DNA from: Terriglobales bacterium
Lineage (GTDB): Bacteria; Acidobacteriota; Terriglobia; Terriglobales; Acidobacteriaceae
DNA length: 39,473 nucleotides
Reading direction: 5' to 3'
NCBI GenBank assembly: GCA_025934025.1
Contig: JAICYU010000008.1
Location: 1-39,473 of the forward strand
Position 1 is the first letter of the stretch; every line of letters starts with the position of its first letter. A model generated the notes under the pieces. It saw only the letters and a list, made by a program, of their open reading frames with translations. It was not told the DNA's origin and did no database searches. Made by a program: the position numbers and the translations under genes. Shown in pieces: positions 36,304 to 39,473 of the stretch.

Positions 36304-38256
36304 ATGCCCTTGAGCCTGACCGACTGGGCCGTGGTCGCCGGATACCTGCTGATCAATCTGCTGATCGGCATCTACTATCGCCGGCGGGCAGGCGGAAATA
36401 CCGAGGAATTCTTCATTTCCGGCAGAGATGTTTCCTGGTGGCTGGCCGGAACCTCGATGGTAGCAACAACTTTTGCGGCCGATACTCCGCTTTTTGTCAG
36501 CGGTGTGATCGCTACCCAGGGAATCGCTGGAAACTGGATTTGGTGGAGTTCATGTCTCAGCGGAATGCTCACCGTATTCTTTTTTGCCCGTTATTGGCGG
36601 CGCGCTGAGGTCCTGACCGATGTGGAGCTGACGGAACTGCGCTATAGCGGCAAACCGGCGGCATTTCTTCGCGGATTTAAAGCGGTTTATCTCGGCCTCG
36701 CCATGAACTGCCTGGTCCTCGGGTGGGTGACCAACGCGATGGTGAGCATCATTACGGTTCTGCTCGGACCAATGATCGCCCAAGGCAAGGTTCTGCATCT
36801 CACGCTCGGGGGACATACCCTGCTGCACTACACGCTGGGCACTCCTGACCATACGGCGCTTCTCATCTGCATCCTCATCCTCGTTCCCTTTACGGGGATC
36901 TACACGTCAATTGGCGGACTGTGGGGCGTGCTGGTCACCGATCTGTTTCAGTTCATCTTGAAGATGACGATGGTGGTGGTCCTGGCCTGGGTTGCTGTAG
37001 TGAAAATCGGCGGAATGCAGGCGCTGAAGTTGCGTTTGCAGATCGTGGGCGAAGCAGCCCAGCACACGGGGAATCAAGTTTCAAATCCGCTGGCATTTTT
37101 CCCGGACTTCCACCTGGGCTGGGCTACGAGCGCGATCTGGACTCTGCCTATTCTGACTTTTTTTACTTACTTGGGAGTGCAGTGGTGGTCCGCCTGGTAT
37201 CCGGGAGCGGAGCCGGGCGGCGGCGGCTACGTTGCGCAGCGCATGTTCAGCGCGCGTGATGAGAAGAATTCACTCGGCGCAACGCTGTGGTTCAACATCG
37301 CCCATTACGCTCTGCGTCCCTGGCCCTGGATTATTACAGGATTAGTGGCTTTAGCGGTTTACTCGCCCGCGGGCGGTCTGCATCCCAGCGCCGCATTCCA
37401 TGCGAACCCGCAGCAGGGTTACGTGATGGTGCTGCGCGACTACCTTCCGCCGGCGCTGCGGGGCGTGATGATCGCGGCATTTCTGGCTGCATTCATGTCC
37501 ACTCTGGGCACGCAATTGAACTGGGGTGTCTCCTATTTGGTGAATGACTTGTACCGCCGCTTCATGGTGAAGCAAAAGAGCGAAAAACATTATGTTGCTA
37601 TGGGACGCTTGCTCACGATCGTGCTGGTGCTGATCAGCGGGTACGTCGCCGGACAACTCCATTCGATTGGCCAGGGATGGCAAATCGTCTTGAACCTCGG
37701 GATCGGCACAGGAGCGGTTTACATCCTGCGGTGGTACTGGTGGCGCATCAATGCATGGAGTGAGATTGTCGCCATGATCGTGGCGGCGCTGGTGACAGTT
37801 GTATTGAGCAAAGTGAGCTTTGCCGGGAACGATGCCGTTGTTTTTGCAAAGTCGTCCCTGGTAACCGCGTTGTGCACCACCATCGCATGGATTGCTGCGA
37901 CGTTCCTTACTCCGGCAGAACCGGACACAAAGTTGCTTGAGTTCTATCGTCGAACGCATCCCACGGTTTATGGCTGGCAGAGAATCGCCAGGCTGGCGCC
38001 GGAGCTTTCGGCGGTTCGAGACCTAAGCAGCAATGCATTTGACTGGCTCATGGGCTGCATTCTGGTCTACTGCACACTGTTTGGGATTGGAAAGCTCGTG
38101 TTTGGCGCATGGGTTTCTGGCGTTCTTCTGCTGATTACGGCAGCGATTGCCGGTTACCTGATATTCTGGGACCTCTCGCGCCGGGGTTGGGAAACCCTGT
38201 CCGGCGCCAATCAGCCGGTTGCGCGAGTTCATGCGGTAGCGGAGAAGCATAGCTAG
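36304..38256 (+). CDS. Sodium:solute symporter (SSS) family transporter
   Basis: LTDWAVVAGYLLINLLIGIYYRRRAGGNTEEFFISGRDVSWWLAGTSMVATTFAADTPLFVSGVIA; polytopic. Start set to ATG 36304. Confidence 0.92.
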   Translation: MPLSLTDWAVVAGYLLINLLIGIYYRRRAGGNTEEFFISGRDVSWWLAGTSMVATTFAADTPLFVSGVIATQGIAGNWIWWSSCLSGMLTVFFFARYWRRAEVLTDVELTELRYSGKPAAFLRGFKAVYLGLAMNCLVLGWVTNAMVSIITVLLGPMIAQGKVLHLTLGGHTLLHYTLGTPDHTALLICILILVPFTGIYTSIGGLWGVLVTDLFQFILKMTMVVVLAWVAVVKIGGMQALKLRLQIVGEAAQHTGNQVSNPLAFFPDFHLGWATSAIWTLPILTFFTYLGVQWWSAWYPGAEPGGGGYVAQRMFSARDEKNSLGATLWFNIAHYALRPWPWIITGLVALAVYSPAGGLHPSAAFHANPQQGYVMVLRDYLPPALRGVMIAAFLAAFMSTLGTQLNWGVSYLVNDLYRRFMVKQKSEKHYVAMGRLLTIVLVLISGYVAGQLHSIGQGWQIVLNLGIGTGAVYILRWYWWRINAWSEIVAMIVAALVTVVLSKVSFAGNDAVVFAKSSLVTALCTTIAWIAATFLTPAEPDTKLLEFYRRTHPTVYGWQRIARLAPELSAVRDLSSNAFDWLMGCILVYCTLFGIGKLVFGAWVSGVLLLITAAIAGYLIFWDLSRRGWETLSGANQPVARVHAVAEKHS

Positions 38257-38257
38257 A

Positions 38258-38836
38258 ATGCCATTCAAGATAGAATCGGCTCATTTGGGCGATGTGATTG
38301 TGCTCCAAACCGAAGCCTTTGGCGACGAGCGCGGGTTCTTCATGGAAGCCTTCCGGGCAGACAAGTTCCGGGAGCTTGGCCTGCCGACAGAGTTCGTGCA
38401 AGATAACCATTCCCGATCCAGCAAGGGCGTGCTGCGCGGTTTGCATTTTCAGTGGGATCCGCCCATGGGCAAGCTCATGCGGGTGACCAGCGGAGCGGCG
38501 TTCCTGGTAGCCGTGGACATTCGCAAAGGCTCTCCGACTGTGGGCCAGTGGTTTGGAACCGAGGTTTCCGCGGAGAATAAAAAACAGGTTTGGGCGCCCT
38601 ACGGGTTCGCACGCGGGTTTTGCGCGCTCACTGATGCCTGCGAAGTGCAGTATAAATGTACGGGTATTTACAATTCGAAAGCAGAAAGCGGCATTTATTT
38701 CGCTGATCCGCGAATCGGCATCAAGTGGCCCATCACACCGGAACATGCGGTCACTTCTGAGAAAGACCGAAAGGCTCAAAGCTTGGATCAATGGATGGCC
38801 TCACCACTCTCCAGCAACATAAGGTTTCAGCCTTAG
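38258..38836 (+). CDS. rfbC: dTDP-4-dehydrorhamnose 3,5-epimerase
   Basis: VIVLQTEAFGDERGFFMEAFRADKFRELGLPTEFVQDNHSRSSKGVLRGLHFQWDPPMGKLMRVTSGAAFLVAVDIRKGSPTVGQWFGTEVSAENKKQVWAPYGFARGFCAL. Confidence 0.95.
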   Translation: MPFKIESAHLGDVIVLQTEAFGDERGFFMEAFRADKFRELGLPTEFVQDNHSRSSKGVLRGLHFQWDPPMGKLMRVTSGAAFLVAVDIRKGSPTVGQWFGTEVSAENKKQVWAPYGFARGFCALTDACEVQYKCTGIYNSKAESGIYFADPRIGIKWPITPEHAVTSEKDRKAQSLDQWMASPLSSNIRFQP

Positions 38837-39018
38837 TGGTTCTCACCACGGGATTACATAGGTAACCTGTATATCTCTGATTAATAGGCAAGCACCACCT
38901 CCAAGATGTAGTTTTGCCTCAGTAACAAAGTGCCTCAGGCATAGGCGATAAGGCTTACCTTGCGGGAATTGCGACTCCGGTAATCTGTATCTGGGAATCT
39001 GTCCGTGTCGGGTCTTTC

Positions 39019-39028
39019 CGATTAATCG
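39019..39028. repeat. 10-bp perfect palindrome CGATTAATCG upstream of the second export gene
   Basis: tttcCGATTAATCGaaag, 13 nt before the GTG start at 39042. Confidence 0.4.
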
Positions 39029-39041
39029 AAAGAAGAAGGTT

Positions 39042-39473
39042 GTGCTTAAGACAGTAGCTTTCGTATTTTGCTGCGCGAGTCTTCCTGGTGTTCTGCTTGC
39101 GCAAGCAGACAAATCCGTTCCGCTGGATCATCCAGCCGGAGTGCAAATCACCAATATGCCCTCCGATGACTCGCGGACGTCCGGTCTTCCGCAGGATCGT
39201 TCTCAGAACCAATCTTCAACTGCGGACGAAGAACTGCGTACACGAGACCATAGCAGAAGCGAGCCTCCACGGACGTTTGAAAACAGATCGCATGACACCG
39301 AACCGGACATTGAGTTCCAGGATTTTGTTGCAAGTTCTTTGGGATATCGTCTGCCCATCTTCGGCCACGATCTCTTTCGCAATGCGCCATCTACTTTTGC
39401 TCCTCTGGACCGCGTTCCTGTAACGCCGGACTACCTGATCGGCCCTGGAGATGAGCTTCTCGTCCGGGGGTGG
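39042..39473 (+). CDS. Second polysaccharide export (SLBB/Poly_export) protein, N-terminal part; truncated by window end
   Basis: Hand translation from GTG 39042 is open to the last base (144 codons): MLKTVAFVFCCASLPGVLLAQADKSVPLDHPAGVQ...EFQDFVASSLGYRLPIFGHDLFRNAPSTFAPLDRVPVTPDYLIGPGDELLVRGW. Aligns by eye with RFGAALFRNSV...VPVGPDYVIGPGDQLVVEYW of the 19827 gene. AAGAAGG upstream. Not in the ORF track. Confidence 0.88.
   Translation, partial: MLKTVAFVFCCASLPGVLLAQADKSVPLDHPAGVQITNMPSDDSRTSGLPQDRSQNQSSTADEELRTRDHSRSEPPRTFENRSHDTEPDIEFQDFVASSLGYRLPIFGHDLFRNAPSTFAPLDRVPVTPDYLIGPGDELLVRGW

Noticed and set aside
38840-39041. c-di-GMP (GEMM) riboswitch upstream of the second export gene
   Set aside because: I could not match the conserved core by eye; left as an unassigned leader for Rfam testing.
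1-39473. CRISPR arrays, tRNAs, rRNAs, IS elements, phage or defence genes
   Set aside because: No regularly spaced repeats, transposase/integrase motifs, tRNA-like cloverleafs or nuclease/defence signatures were recognised on either strand.

Overview
The window reads as an ordinary, gene-dense bacterial chromosome segment with one rich accessory theme: a surface-polysaccharide (EPS/capsule) locus. Family content suggests an Acidobacteriota-like organism, but that is inference. Left part (1-19.6 kb): an edge-truncated YkgJ-type cysteine-cluster protein, a secreted K/E/A-rich protein, MsrA, a secreted metallophosphoesterase, a transglutaminase-like protein, a YihY/BrkB-family membrane protein, a small lmo0937-like membrane peptide, an Omp85 protein with a lipobox and about 7 POTRA-like repeats immediately followed by TamB, an NAMPT-type nicotinamide phosphoribosyltransferase, a DinB-family protein, a CrtI-like FAD oxidoreductase, a lipoprotein and a Thr/Ser-rich secreted protein. 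Right part (19.8-39.5 kb): a tightly packed polysaccharide operon (SLBB export protein, PAP2-Wzi fusion, Wzz/GumC-type co-polymerase, GmhA-like SIS isomerase, three GT4 glycosyltransferases, O-antigen ligase/polymerase, methyltransferase, polyprenyl-P sugar transferase, HAD phosphatase/beta-PGM). An M13 peptidase on the opposite strand and a sodium:solute symporter follow, then RfbC, and then the start of a second SLBB export protein that runs off the window. Three genes absent from the ORF track (two edge-truncated, one under 60 aa) were recovered by hand translation. The most interesting points are the lipobox-bearing Omp85 + TamB pair, the PAP2-Wzi fusion, and the two distinct polysaccharide export proteins flanking the locus. 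No tRNA, rRNA, CRISPR array, transposase or prophage genes were recognised.
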